Source: Microbacterium laevaniformans
GTDB taxonomy: Bacteria > Actinomycetota > Actinomycetes > Actinomycetales > Microbacteriaceae
Length of the DNA: 64,000 bases
Reading direction: 5' to 3'
Assembly: GCF_016907555.1 (NCBI RefSeq)
Contig: NZ_JAFBCE010000001.1
Coordinates: forward strand, 62,001 to 126,000
Of the stretch, positions 14,084 through 24,356 are shown piece by piece; the first letter of the stretch is position 1, and each line of letters opens with the position of its first letter. A program made the translations under genes and the position numbers. Below the pieces are notes generated by a model that was given only the letters and a program-made list of their open reading frames with translations, ran no database searches and was not told the origin of the DNA.

Positions 14084-15132
14084 GAAAGCGGATGCCGGTG
14101 CACGAGCAGACACGGCGGCGCGTCGTCGTCGCCGGGGCGTCGGGCTTCATCGGGAGGGCCGTCGTCGAGTCGTTGCGCGCTCGTGGCGACGAGGTCACGG
14201 TCGTCGGTCGCACCGCCGGGGTGGCCTGGAACGACGCCGCCGCACTCGTCAGAGCCGTCGAGGGAGCCGAGGTCGTCGTGAACCTGGCGGGGAAGTCGGT
14301 CAACTGCCGCTACACCGACCGCAACCGCGACGAGATCCTGCGCTCACGCATCGAGACGACGCGCGCCCTGCGGACGGCGATCGCCGCGGCGTCGTCGCCT
14401 CCGGCCGTGTGGCTGAACGCGTCCACCGCCACGATCTACCGGCACCGCACCGATGCCCCGCACACCGAGCATGCCGGTGAGCTCGGCACGGGATTCTCCG
14501 TCGACGTGGCGCGGGCGTGGGAGGAGGAGCTTTTCGCGGGAGAGCTTCCGCAGACGCGCCGTGTCGCGATGCGGATGGCGATCGTGCTGGGCGACGGCCC
14601 CGCCACCCGGATGCTGACGACGCTCGCCCGCCTCGGCCTCGGCGGATCTCAGCGCGACGGCTGGTGGCTGCAGCACCGCCGCTACCGCGGCATCGGGCCG
14701 CATCCGAGCGGCGACGGGCGCGCGCCGCACCACCGCACCCGCGGACGCCAGCGCTTCAGCTGGGTGCACATCGACGACGTCGTGGCCGCGATGCACTTTT
14801 TGATCGAGCGTGACGAGCTGGCCGGCGTCGTCAACGTCGTCGCGCCGCAGGCCTCCGACAACCGCACGCTCATGCGCACACTGCGGCGCATCGTCGGCGC
14901 TCCCTTCGGGGTGCCCGCCGTCCGCTGGATGCTGGAGCCGGCGATGTGGCTGCTGCGCACCGAGCCGGAGCTCGTGCTGAAGAGCCGCTGGGTCGTCCCC
15001 GAGCGGCTGACCGCGGCCGGGTTCGTCTTCGCGCACCGTGACCTGGAGGAGGCGCTGCGAGCGAGTCTCGCATCAGCCGCCCCGCGCGGCGCCCGCGCCG
15101 GCGTCGGCGGGGATGTCGGCGCCCGCGGTTAG
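14077..15132 (+). CDS. NAD-dependent epimerase/dehydratase (TIGR01777/DUF1731-like)
   Basis: The roughly 351-residue protein has an N-terminal Rossmann motif (VVVAGASGFIGRAVVE) and the conserved NLAGKSVNCRYT segment of the TIGR01777 subgroup. SWVHIDDVVAAMHFLI and a C-terminal region resembling DUF1731 follow (FGVPAVRWML to KSRWVVPERLTAAGF). Members are short-chain sugar-nucleotide-type oxidoreductases of mostly unknown substrate. I chose ATG 14077 because a -10 hexamer lies about ten bases upstream, suggesting a leaderless transcript; ATG 14092 is the alternative and would remove five residues. The tag-like glycosylase gene follows after 9 bp on the same strand and is probably cotranscribed. 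Confidence 0.85.
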   Translation: MFRKRMPVHEQTRRRVVVAGASGFIGRAVVESLRARGDEVTVVGRTAGVAWNDAAALVRAVEGAEVVVNLAGKSVNCRYTDRNRDEILRSRIETTRALRTAIAAASSPPAVWLNASTATIYRHRTDAPHTEHAGELGTGFSVDVARAWEEELFAGELPQTRRVAMRMAIVLGDGPATRMLTTLARLGLGGSQRDGWWLQHRRYRGIGPHPSGDGRAPHHRTRGRQRFSWVHIDDVVAAMHFLIERDELAGVVNVVAPQASDNRTLMRTLRRIVGAPFGVPAVRWMLEPAMWLLRTEPELVLKSRWVVPERLTAAGFVFAHRDLEEALRASLASAAPRGARAGVGGDVGARG

Positions 15133-15141
15133 CCTGACCGA

Positions 15142-15720
15142 GTGGATGATCTGCGCGAAGGCCCGGACGGCCTGCTCCGGTGCGGCTGGGTGGGCGACGA
15201 CGCCGAGTACCGGCGCTACCACGACGAGGAGTGGGGTCGTCCCCTGCACGGCGACTGCGCCCTCTTCGAGAAGATGAGCCTCGAGGGCTTCCAGGCGGGG
15301 CTGTCGTGGATCACGATCCTGCGCAAGCGCCCCCGATTCCGCGAGGTGTTCGCAAACTTCCAGCCCGCCGTGGTCGCGGAGTTCGACGAAAACGATGTCG
15401 AGCGGCTGATGGCGGATGCCGGGATCATCCGCAACCGCGCGAAGATCCTCGCGACCATCGGCAACGCCCGCCTGGTGCGGGAGATGGAGCCGGGTGCGCT
15501 CGACGATGTCATGTGGTCGTTCGCGCCGCCGGTGCGGGCCGAGGGCGAGCGTCCGGTCGCGTTCGCCGACGTGCCGGCCGTGACGGCGGCATCCGATGCG
15601 CTCTCGAAGGCGCTGCGTGCCGCCGGCTTCCGCTTCGTGGGATCGACGACGATGTACGCACTCATGCAGTCGGCCGGGATGGTCGACGATCACCTCGCGG
15701 GGTGTCATCGCGCGGTGTGA
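15142..15720 (+). CDS. tag: DNA-3-methyladenine glycosylase I
   Basis: The 192-residue enzyme carries the Tag signature: RCGWVGDDAEYRRYHDEEWGRP with the N-terminal Cys, FEKMSLEGFQAGLSWITIL with the recognition helix, the helix-hairpin-helix region IIRNRAKILATI, and the C-terminal FVGSTTMYALMQSAGMVDDH followed by CH. The Cys-His zinc ligands near both ends are present. It excises 3-methyladenine from DNA to start base-excision repair. The GTG at 15142 was chosen because it gives the MDDLREG start directly before the conserved core. It follows the epimerase gene by 9 bp. Confidence 0.95.
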   Translation: MDDLREGPDGLLRCGWVGDDAEYRRYHDEEWGRPLHGDCALFEKMSLEGFQAGLSWITILRKRPRFREVFANFQPAVVAEFDENDVERLMADAGIIRNRAKILATIGNARLVREMEPGALDDVMWSFAPPVRAEGERPVAFADVPAVTAASDALSKALRAAGFRFVGSTTMYALMQSAGMVDDHLAGCHRAV

Positions 15721-15780
15721 ACGCGCGAGCGGGTCGACGCGGGACTGTGCGACGTCGCACCCTCGCGGCAGACTGTCGCC

Positions 15781-17083
15781 ATGACACCGGCATCCGAACA
15801 CGTCGCCGACTCCCACGGCCTCATCCGCGTCGTGGGCGCACGCGAGAACAACCTGCAGGGCGTCGACGTGGAGATCCCGAAGCGTCGGCTCACGGTCTTC
15901 ACCGGCGTCAGCGGCTCGGGCAAGTCGAGTCTCGTCTTCGGGACTCCAGCGGATGAACGACCTGCTCCTGCTCCTGCGTGACAAGGGCAACACGGTTCTC
16001 GTCGTCGAGCACAAGCCCGAGGTCGTCGCCATCGCCGACCACGTCGTCGACCTCGGACCCGGTGCGGGCCGCGCCGGTGGACGCATCGTGTACGAGGGCG
16101 ACGTCGCGGGGCTTCGTGCCTCGGGAACGCTCACTGGCACCCACCTCGATCACCGTGCGCGACTCAAGACTGCGACGCGTACGGCGCGCGGCGCACTGCA
16201 GATCCGCGGCGCCAGTCTGCACAACCTGCGTTCCGTGGACGTCGACGTGCCCCTCGGCATCCTCACCGTCGTCACGGGAGTCGCGGGATCGGGCAAGTCG
16301 TCGCTCATCCACGGCAGCCTGCCGGCGTTCGACGACGTCGTCGTCGTCGACCAGACGGCCATCAAAGGCTCGCGCCGTTCGAATCCGGCGACCTACACCG
16401 GTGTGCTGGATGCGATCCGCAACGCGTTCGCGAAGGCGAACGGCGTCAAGCCCGGATTGTTCAGCGCCAATTCCGAAGGCGCCTGCGCCGCGTGTCGAGG
16501 CCTCGGTGTCATCATCACCAATCTCGGGTTCACACAGAGTGTCGAGACCCGCTGCGAGCTGTGCGGCGGCAGCGGGTTCAGCGACACCGTCCTCGAGTAC
16601 CGGTGGCAGGGCAAGACGATCGCGGAGGTGCTGGCGATGTCGGCCGACGAGGCTGCCCCCTTCGTCGGCACGGGGCCGGCCCACGCGGTCCTGCGGCGGA
16701 TGATCGACGTCGGGCTGGGCTACACGACGCTGGGCCAGTCGCTCTCCTCGCTGTCAGGCGGTGAGCGGCAGCGTCTGAAGCTCGCGATCGCGATGGCCAA
16801 GCCCGGCGCCGTGTACGTTCTCGACGAGCCGACGACCGGCCTGCACCTCGCCGACGTCGACAACCTGCTCGCGTTGCTGGATCGTCTCGTGGATGCCGGC
16901 AACTCGGTGATCGCGATCGAGCACCACCAGGCGGTCATGGCGCACGCCGATTGGATCATCGACGTCGGTCCGGGCGCCGGTCGCGAGGGTGGTCGAGTCG
17001 TGTTCGCGGGAACACCTGAGGACCTGATCGCCACGGGTGAGACGCTCACGGCTCGTCATCTGGCTACCTACGTCGGAGCATGA
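15781..17083 (+). pseudogene. UvrA-like ATPase, broken by an internal deletion
   Basis: The first frame (15781-15981) encodes the family N-terminus up to the first Walker A ([13 protein letters not shown]) and then goes out of frame. The rest continues in another frame from about 15945. It begins in the middle of the first cassette's D-loop region (ATG 15953, [21 protein letters not shown]) and runs to 17083 with an intact second cassette: Walker A VAGSGKSS, zinc CxxC pairs, LSGGERQR and VLDEPTTGLHLAD. Relative to intact homologues (UvrA paralogues of the drug-resistance/DrrC-like type, about 750-800 residues) roughly 370 codons are missing, with the junction at 15942-15946. The 376-residue downstream piece could still be translated, but no complete protein is possible. 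Confidence 0.82.
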
Positions 17084-17093
17084 CGATCCGATA

Positions 17094-17150
17094 GTGGGTA
17101 GTTCTCCCCATGCGCAAGGCCACGCAGCCGTTGATTTCGTGACGTAGGCT
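17094..17150 (+). promoter_or_regulatory. Predicted promoter and palindromic activator-like site of the giant-protein operon
   Basis: GTGGGTAGTTCTCCCCAT (17094-17111) is identical at 16 of 18 positions to the palindrome upstream of the WXG100-type gene (38548-38565). A -10 hexamer TAGGCT lies at 17145-17150, with no recognisable -35, as expected of an activator-dependent promoter. The gap from motif to -10 is 33 bp here and 22 bp at the other site, a difference of 11 bp or one helical turn. The start codon is about 90 bp downstream, preceded by GGAGGGGAG. Confidence 0.5.
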
Positions 17151-17241
17151 ATCCGGGTCTGCACGACGTGTGCGCCTGCTTCAGCAACAGGTCCCGACGC
17201 CACGCAAATGAATACGAGCCCGGAGGGGAGCCGAGCCCACA

Positions 17242-20200
17242 ATGAAGTCCTTTGCGTGGCTTCGCGCGCGCCCGCGTACGCTGATTTCGACCGCCGCGGT
17301 CACCGCGGCCGCTCTCGTGGTCGGCTTTTTCGCGGTGTCGTACGAGGGCAAGCCGACCACCGAGGTCGACCTCAATGACGGCGGTGTGTGGGTCACGAAG
17401 CAGTCGAGCCTGCTGATCGGCCACTTCAACCACTCCTCGCGCGTGCTCGACGGGGGCCTGCGTGCCGGTACGTCCGACTACGACATCCTGCAGAGCGGCA
17501 CCCGTGTGCTCGTCGTCGACTCGACGGCGTCGTCGATCGCGGCCGTCGATCCCGCTCGCGTCATCATGTCGGACTCGGCCGAACTCAAGCCCGGGTCCGC
17601 CGTCGCGATGGGTGCCGACACCGTCGCGGTCATCGAGCCCACCGGTTCACTCTGGACGAGCCCGTTCACGGCCATCAGCGGCATCGGGGCCCAGGGCGCC
17701 GAGCCCGTCGCTGACGAGGGCAAGAACGCGAAGATCGCCGTCGGCGTCGACGGCACGGTGTACGCGGCCTCCGCGTCGGAGGCCGCCGTCCGTTCGTACG
17801 GCCAGGGCGACGACGGCACCACCGTGCAGAAGTCGTCGCGCGATCTTCCCGGGGTGACGGCCGACCACAAGCTCTCCTTGACCGTCGTCGGCACCACGCC
17901 GTATGTGCTCGACCACGACACCAACACGCTCTACGGCGGCGACGGGCTGCGCGTGCAGGTGCCGGGCGACGCCGTGCTCCAGCAACCGTCGGGCACGGCC
18001 GACGCCGTGACCCTCGCAACGCCGACGTCGCTGGTGCGCATCCCCACGGGGGGCGGCGACCCCCAGACGATCGAGGCCGGCGGCTCGAAGGGCACGCCCG
18101 CCGAGCCGGTCTATGTGGCCGGCTGCGCGTACGGCGCCTGGTCAGGCAGCGGACGGTTCGTCCGCGACTGTCCCGGCGACGCCGACGACGCCGCGCGGGA
18201 CGTGCCCGGCGTCGAGGCGACGAGCGTGCTGCGCTTCCGGGTCAATCGCGACGTCGTCGTGCTCAACGACGTCTTCGGCGGTGCCGCGTGGATGGCCTCC
18301 GATTCGATGCAGCGCGTCGACAACTGGCAGGACATCACGCCGCCCGAGGGCGACGGCGACGACGAGGAGAAGACGACCGAGGAGACGGTGCAGACCACGC
18401 TCCCCGAGCGCACCGACCAGAACACGCCACCGATCGCGCAGGACGACCAGTACGGGGTGCGACCCGGCCGTACGACGGTGCTGCCGGTGCTCGACAACGA
18501 CACGGATGCCGACGGCGACGTGCTCGTCGCCGCACCCGCCTCGACCCCCGCGTTCGGCAGCGTCGAGCCGATCAACAACGGGGCGGCCCTGCAGTTCACC
18601 GCCCCCGAGGGGGCGACCGGCTCGACGAGCTTCCGCTACACCGTGGAAGACGGCCGTGGCGGCGAAGCCACCGCGACCGTCACGGTGACGGTGCACCCGT
18701 TCGACGTGAACGCGGCTCCCGTGCAGAAGCGCACCACTCCCATCACCGTGGAGTCCGGCGGCACGGCTTCGTACAACGTGCTGTCGGACTGGATCGACCC
18801 CGACGGCGATGACATCTTCCTCAAGGACGTCGCCGCCGACGGCGGCGACGAGGCGGACTTCACGCCGGATGGGCAGATCACGTACCGTGCGATCGGCGGC
18901 GTCCAGGGGCGCAAGGACGTGCCGATCGTGGTCTCGGACGGCACGGCGGACGGCCCCGGCATCGCGCGCTACGACATCCGCCCGCTCGGCACGACCGTGC
19001 CGGTGACCAACTCCGACCACGTCGTCACACAGGTCGGACGCACGGTGACGGTCTCTCCACTCACGAACGACACGAGCTCCGGCAGTGAGCCCTTGCGCCT
19101 CACCCGCGTCGACGAGGTGCCCGGCGCGACGATCGTCCCCGACTTCGCGAACAAGACCTTCACGTTCACGGCCTCCAGCCCCGGCACGTACTATCCGCAG
19201 TACCTCGTATCGGCCGGCCCCAACTCCGTTCCGGGTCTCGTCCGCATCGACGTGCTCCCGGCATCCAACGAGGACCTGCCACCCGTGGCGGTGCGCGACA
19301 TCGCACTCCTGCCCGTCGGCGGCGACGTGCTCGTCAACGTGCTCTCCAACGACACCGATCCGGCCGGCGGCATCCTCGTCGTGCAATCGGTGAGCGCGGT
19401 CCCGGGCTCGGGCGTCGCCGCCGCCGTGCTCGGCCACGAGACCGTCCGCATCAGCGACGTCGGCTCTCTGAGCAAGCAGGTGCGCGTCGGATACACGATC
19501 TCCAACGGGTCGCGCACGGCCGAGGGCGAGATCGTCGTGATCCCGGTGCCGCCGCCCGCGAAGCTGCGCCCGCCGGTCGCCAACGACGACCAAGCCGTCG
19601 TGCGCGTCGGCGACACCGTCACCATTCCCGTGCTGGCGAACGACTACCACCCCAACGGCGACACGATGCACGTCGCCCCCGATCTCGTGCCACCGCTGGT
19701 CGACCCCGCCGACGGCGAGGCCTTCGTCTCCGAGGACAAGGTCCGTTTCCGTGCCGGCAACACCCCGAAGACCGTCTACGTGACGTACGAGGCCGTCGAC
19801 TCGACCGGTCAGCGCGACGCGGGGTACGTCACGATCCAGATCCTGCCGCGCAATGACGAGGCCAACTCCGCGCCGAAGCCGCGCGATCTCACCGCGCGGA
19901 CGCTCAGCGGTTCGACCGTCACGATCCCCGTGCCGCTGGACGGCATCGACCAGGACGGTGACTCGGTCGAGCTGGTCGGCATCGCCGACGCGCCGAAGAA
20001 GGGGCGCATCGTCGAGACCGGCGCGAACTCGTTCACCTACGAGGCATTCGGCGACTCCGCGGGCGTCGACCGGTTCTCCTACCGGGTGCGCGACAGCCTC
20101 GGCAAGGACGCCACGGCCACCGTGCAGGTCGGAATCGCACCCGCGGCATCCGTGAACCAGGCGCCTTACGCGGTGCGCGACACGGTGACGATCCGCCCGG

Positions 20201-23200
20201 GACGCGAGGTCGCGGTGCCGGTCCTCGCCAACGACTCCGACCCCGACGGCGACGAGTTCGGCTTCGCCCCGGACGACCCGGTGACGCTGCCGCCGAACGT
20301 CCCCGGCCTGAAGGCGCGCGTCAGCGGGAAGTATCTGCTCATCACGGCTCCGAACGAGCAGATGAACACGTCGCTGCAGTACGCGATCACCGACTCGCGC
20401 GGCGCGCGGGCCTCGACCAGCGTGCAGATCACCGTCGACCCGAACGTTCCGCTCGAGCGTCCCATCGCCCGCGACGACCGCGTGCGCGCCGAAGACGTCA
20501 AGGACGGCACCACGGCCGATGTGGCGGTGCTCGAGAACGACGACGATCCCGACGGCACGAAGAGCGATCTCACGGTGACCCTCGGTGCGGGCGGGGACAA
20601 CGCCCGCGTCGGCGCGGACGGCACCGTGCGGGTGCAGGTCACCGACCAGCGCCAGCTCATCACGTACACGGTCACCGACCCCGACGGTCTCACCGACTCT
20701 GCGTTCATCCGGGTGCCGGCGCTGTCGGAGCTGCCGCCGAGCCTCATCTCCACCAAACCCGTCGAGGTCAAGAGCGGCGAGACGATCTCGCTTCCGCTCT
20801 CGCAGTACGTCCGTGCCGCGGGAGGCAAGAGCGTCGTGATCACCGAGGCCGCCAAGGTGTCGGCGGTGCACGCCAACGGCGCGAACCTCATCAAGGACCA
20901 GCAGACGCTCGTCTACACCTCGGCCGACCGCTACTTCGGTGCCGACGCGCTGACGTTCGAGGTCACCGACGGCGACGGTCCCGACGACCCGACCGGGCGC
21001 AAGGCCACGCTCACGATCCCGATCACGGTCCTGCCGCCCGACAACCAGTCGCCGACGATGCTCGGCGCCTCCATGAACGTCGCGCCCGGCGAGGATGCCA
21101 CCGTGCTCGACCTCGCGGCGCTCGCGACGGATCCCGACCCCGGCGATCAGGGCAAGCTGAAATTCGCGATCAAGGGCTCCACGCCCGACGGACTCACCGC
21201 CTCGGTCGACGGCACGCAGCTGAAGGTGTCGGCCGCGGCATCCACGAAGAAGGGGACGCGCGCCGACCTCACGGTCACCGCCGACGACGGGACGACGACG
21301 CCGGCGGAGGCGACGATCTCGATCACGGTGACCGCGTCGACGAGGCCGCTGGCCAGCGCGAACGACGACGTCATCGCCGAGTCGAACCAGGGCTCGACCG
21401 AGTCGGTGCCGGTGCTCGCCAACGACGTCAATCCGTTCCCCGACACGCCGCTGAAGATCGAGAGCGCGGTGCTGGAGACCGGGCAGGCCCAGGTGGCCGT
21501 CAAGGGCGACCGGGTGGAGGTCACCAGCGACAAGGCGTTCGTCGGCACCGTCATCGCGCGCTACCGCGTGATGGACGCGACCGGCGACCCCGATCGCGCC
21601 GTCGAGGGACGCATCCGCATCACGGTGCAGGGAAAGCCGGATGCCCCGGGTCGCCCCGTCGTCTCCAGCATCCAGAGCCGCACGGTCGTGCTCTCGTGGA
21701 CGCCGCCGACCGACAACGGCTCGCCGATCACCGGCTACACCGTGACGTCGACGGCGAACAACTACATGAAGCAGTGCGCGTCGACCACGTGCACCCTCGA
21801 CGGGCTCACCAACAACGTCGAGTACAACTTCGTGGTCACGGCCAGCAACAAGGTCGGCACCTCCGACCCGTCGATGCCGTCGGAGACCGCGCGTCCCGAC
21901 GTGCGCCCCGACACCCCGGCGCCGCCGACGCTGCAGTTCGGCGACCGCAGCCTCACGGTCTCGTGGGTCCCGCCGCGCTCTGAGGGCTCTCCGGTCACGT
22001 CGTACACGCTGGAGATCTCGCCGGCGCCGCCGTCGGGCATCGTCCAGAAGACGGGTGTCACCGGGACGTCGATCGTCTGGGACGGCCTCGAGAACGGGGC
22101 GTCGTACCAGGTGCGCGTGCGCGCCCACAACAAGGCACCGGATCCGAGTGAGTTCAGCCCGTGGTCGGCCGCCATGGTGCCCGCCGGGAAGCCGGATGCG
22201 CCGGCTGCGCCGACGACGACGCTTCTCGACCCCGTAGGGTCGCAAGCGCAGATCCGAGTGGATTGGAAAGCGCCCGCGAACAACGGAGACACGATCTCCG
22301 GCTACGAGCTGCGCGTTCTGCGCGGAGGCTCGGTCGTCAACACGATCCCCGTCTCGGGCAGCCAGACGAGCCAGGCCGTCAAGGTCGACACGTCGACGAC
22401 GGACTACACCTTCGACGTCCGCGCCCAGAACAAGGCCGGCTGGGGCGATCGCAGCCCGCAGTCCGCCCCGCGCCGCGGTGTCACCGCTCCGGCGGCGCCG
22501 ACGGGGGTCGCCGCCACCGAGGGCAACAACACGGTGGGTGTGACGTGGCAGGCGGGTTCCGGCAACGGTGCCACCGCGAACGAGATCCAGTACCAGTACT
22601 CCGTGAACGGCGGCGGCTGGCGCGGCGACTGGGTCGGCGGCGGCACCAACGGCGCCGGCACGATCGGCAACGGCCAGGTCAACAACAACGGCACGTACAC
22701 GATCCGCGTGCGCGCTGTCTCGACCGTCGACGGCAGCACCTACGCCAGTGGGGCCTCCAACGACTCGAACGCCGTGTCGCCCTACGGGCCGATCGGCAAC
22801 CCGTCAGCGAACGCCTCGGCATCCGGAACGAACATCACGTACTCGTGGTCCTCGCCGTCCCGCAACGGGCGCGACATCGCCACCGAGGTGTACATCGACG
22901 GCGGCCTCGTCAGCCGTGACGCGAGCGGCTCGATCGCGCGCGGCTACGGCTACAGCGAGACGCACAGCATCGAGGTGCGCACGAGCGCGGCCGGCCAGAC
23001 CACCACGGCGTCCGACTCGGCACGCACGGTCGATGCCCCGCCGCCCCCGCAGCCACGGGTGTGGGTCAGTCGTGGCGACTACGTCCCGGGCGGCGGATGC
23101 GTCAACGGCTGCTACAAGTACGTGGTGAACACGCAGAACTTCCCCGCCGGCCGGTACAGCATCCAGTGTTGGCACGACACCGGTGGCCCTACGCAGTTCG

Positions 23201-23346
23201 GCGGCACGTTCGCCTTCAACCTGCCGGCGAACGGCTCCGTCCAGCTCGAGTGCTGGAAGGGCGCCGACGGCAACAACGCGTGGGTCGACATCCTCGGATG
23301 GGGCGGGTCGGTCGACACCGAGAAGACATGGTGGCCACGGGGTTGA
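17242..23346 (+). CDS. Giant membrane-anchored protein with cadherin/Ig-like and fibronectin type III repeats
   Basis: This 2034-residue protein has a short basic N-terminus and one hydrophobic helix at about residues 14-36 with no convincing cleavage site, so it is probably anchored N-in with the bulk outside. Residues 40-370 look like a beta-rich, propeller-like head, followed by an acidic linker (GDGDDEEKTTEET). From about 394 to 1460 I count eleven cadherin-like/Big_9-type repeats, many with the calcium-type signature (V)LxNDxDPDGD. Five FN3-like modules follow (about 1466-1930), each opening with a PDAPxxP-like segment. A C-terminal cap carries four Cys (C1953, C1957 and two CW pairs). 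There is no LPXTG. It opens the operon that encodes the EssC-like ATPase. An adhesin or cell-wall scaffold role is inference. Confidence 0.85.
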   Translation: MKSFAWLRARPRTLISTAAVTAAALVVGFFAVSYEGKPTTEVDLNDGGVWVTKQSSLLIGHFNHSSRVLDGGLRAGTSDYDILQSGTRVLVVDSTASSIAAVDPARVIMSDSAELKPGSAVAMGADTVAVIEPTGSLWTSPFTAISGIGAQGAEPVADEGKNAKIAVGVDGTVYAASASEAAVRSYGQGDDGTTVQKSSRDLPGVTADHKLSLTVVGTTPYVLDHDTNTLYGGDGLRVQVPGDAVLQQPSGTADAVTLATPTSLVRIPTGGGDPQTIEAGGSKGTPAEPVYVAGCAYGAWSGSGRFVRDCPGDADDAARDVPGVEATSVLRFRVNRDVVVLNDVFGGAAWMASDSMQRVDNWQDITPPEGDGDDEEKTTEETVQTTLPERTDQNTPPIAQDDQYGVRPGRTTVLPVLDNDTDADGDVLVAAPASTPAFGSVEPINNGAALQFTAPEGATGSTSFRYTVEDGRGGEATATVTVTVHPFDVNAAPVQKRTTPITVESGGTASYNVLSDWIDPDGDDIFLKDVAADGGDEADFTPDGQITYRAIGGVQGRKDVPIVVSDGTADGPGIARYDIRPLGTTVPVTNSDHVVTQVGRTVTVSPLTNDTSSGSEPLRLTRVDEVPGATIVPDFANKTFTFTASSPGTYYPQYLVSAGPNSVPGLVRIDVLPASNEDLPPVAVRDIALLPVGGDVLVNVLSNDTDPAGGILVVQSVSAVPGSGVAAAVLGHETVRISDVGSLSKQVRVGYTISNGSRTAEGEIVVIPVPPPAKLRPPVANDDQAVVRVGDTVTIPVLANDYHPNGDTMHVAPDLVPPLVDPADGEAFVSEDKVRFRAGNTPKTVYVTYEAVDSTGQRDAGYVTIQILPRNDEANSAPKPRDLTARTLSGSTVTIPVPLDGIDQDGDSVELVGIADAPKKGRIVETGANSFTYEAFGDSAGVDRFSYRVRDSLGKDATATVQVGIAPAASVNQAPYAVRDTVTIRPGREVAVPVLANDSDPDGDEFGFAPDDPVTLPPNVPGLKARVSGKYLLITAPNEQMNTSLQYAITDSRGARASTSVQITVDPNVPLERPIARDDRVRAEDVKDGTTADVAVLENDDDPDGTKSDLTVTLGAGGDNARVGADGTVRVQVTDQRQLITYTVTDPDGLTDSAFIRVPALSELPPSLISTKPVEVKSGETISLPLSQYVRAAGGKSVVITEAAKVSAVHANGANLIKDQQTLVYTSADRYFGADALTFEVTDGDGPDDPTGRKATLTIPITVLPPDNQSPTMLGASMNVAPGEDATVLDLAALATDPDPGDQGKLKFAIKGSTPDGLTASVDGTQLKVSAAASTKKGTRADLTVTADDGTTTPAEATISITVTASTRPLASANDDVIAESNQGSTESVPVLANDVNPFPDTPLKIESAVLETGQAQVAVKGDRVEVTSDKAFVGTVIARYRVMDATGDPDRAVEGRIRITVQGKPDAPGRPVVSSIQSRTVVLSWTPPTDNGSPITGYTVTSTANNYMKQCASTTCTLDGLTNNVEYNFVVTASNKVGTSDPSMPSETARPDVRPDTPAPPTLQFGDRSLTVSWVPPRSEGSPVTSYTLEISPAPPSGIVQKTGVTGTSIVWDGLENGASYQVRVRAHNKAPDPSEFSPWSAAMVPAGKPDAPAAPTTTLLDPVGSQAQIRVDWKAPANNGDTISGYELRVLRGGSVVNTIPVSGSQTSQAVKVDTSTTDYTFDVRAQNKAGWGDRSPQSAPRRGVTAPAAPTGVAATEGNNTVGVTWQAGSGNGATANEIQYQYSVNGGGWRGDWVGGGTNGAGTIGNGQVNNNGTYTIRVRAVSTVDGSTYASGASNDSNAVSPYGPIGNPSANASASGTNITYSWSSPSRNGRDIATEVYIDGGLVSRDASGSIARGYGYSETHSIEVRTSAAGQTTTASDSARTVDAPPPPQPRVWVSRGDYVPGGGCVNGCYKYVVNTQNFPAGRYSIQCWHDTGGPTQFGGTFAFNLPANGSVQLECWKGADGNNAWVDILGWGGSVDTEKTWWPRG

Positions 23347-23384
23347 CCCGGCCGCATCGATCAACGACGACAAGGAACGAACGA

Positions 23385-24355
<971 letters not shown>

Positions 24356-24356
<1 letters not shown>

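Noticed and set aside
18142..22245. Very long open frame on the minus strand opposite the giant repeat protein
   Set aside because: Its Arg/Val/His-rich translation has no domain and it mirrors the GC-rich third positions of the true gene; the same applies to long frames at 35916-38549 and 60899-63979 on the minus strand.
17242..23346. Sortase-anchored adhesin
   Set aside because: No LPXTG-like motif, hydrophobic tail or basic end is present at the C-terminus; the only anchor is the N-terminal helix.
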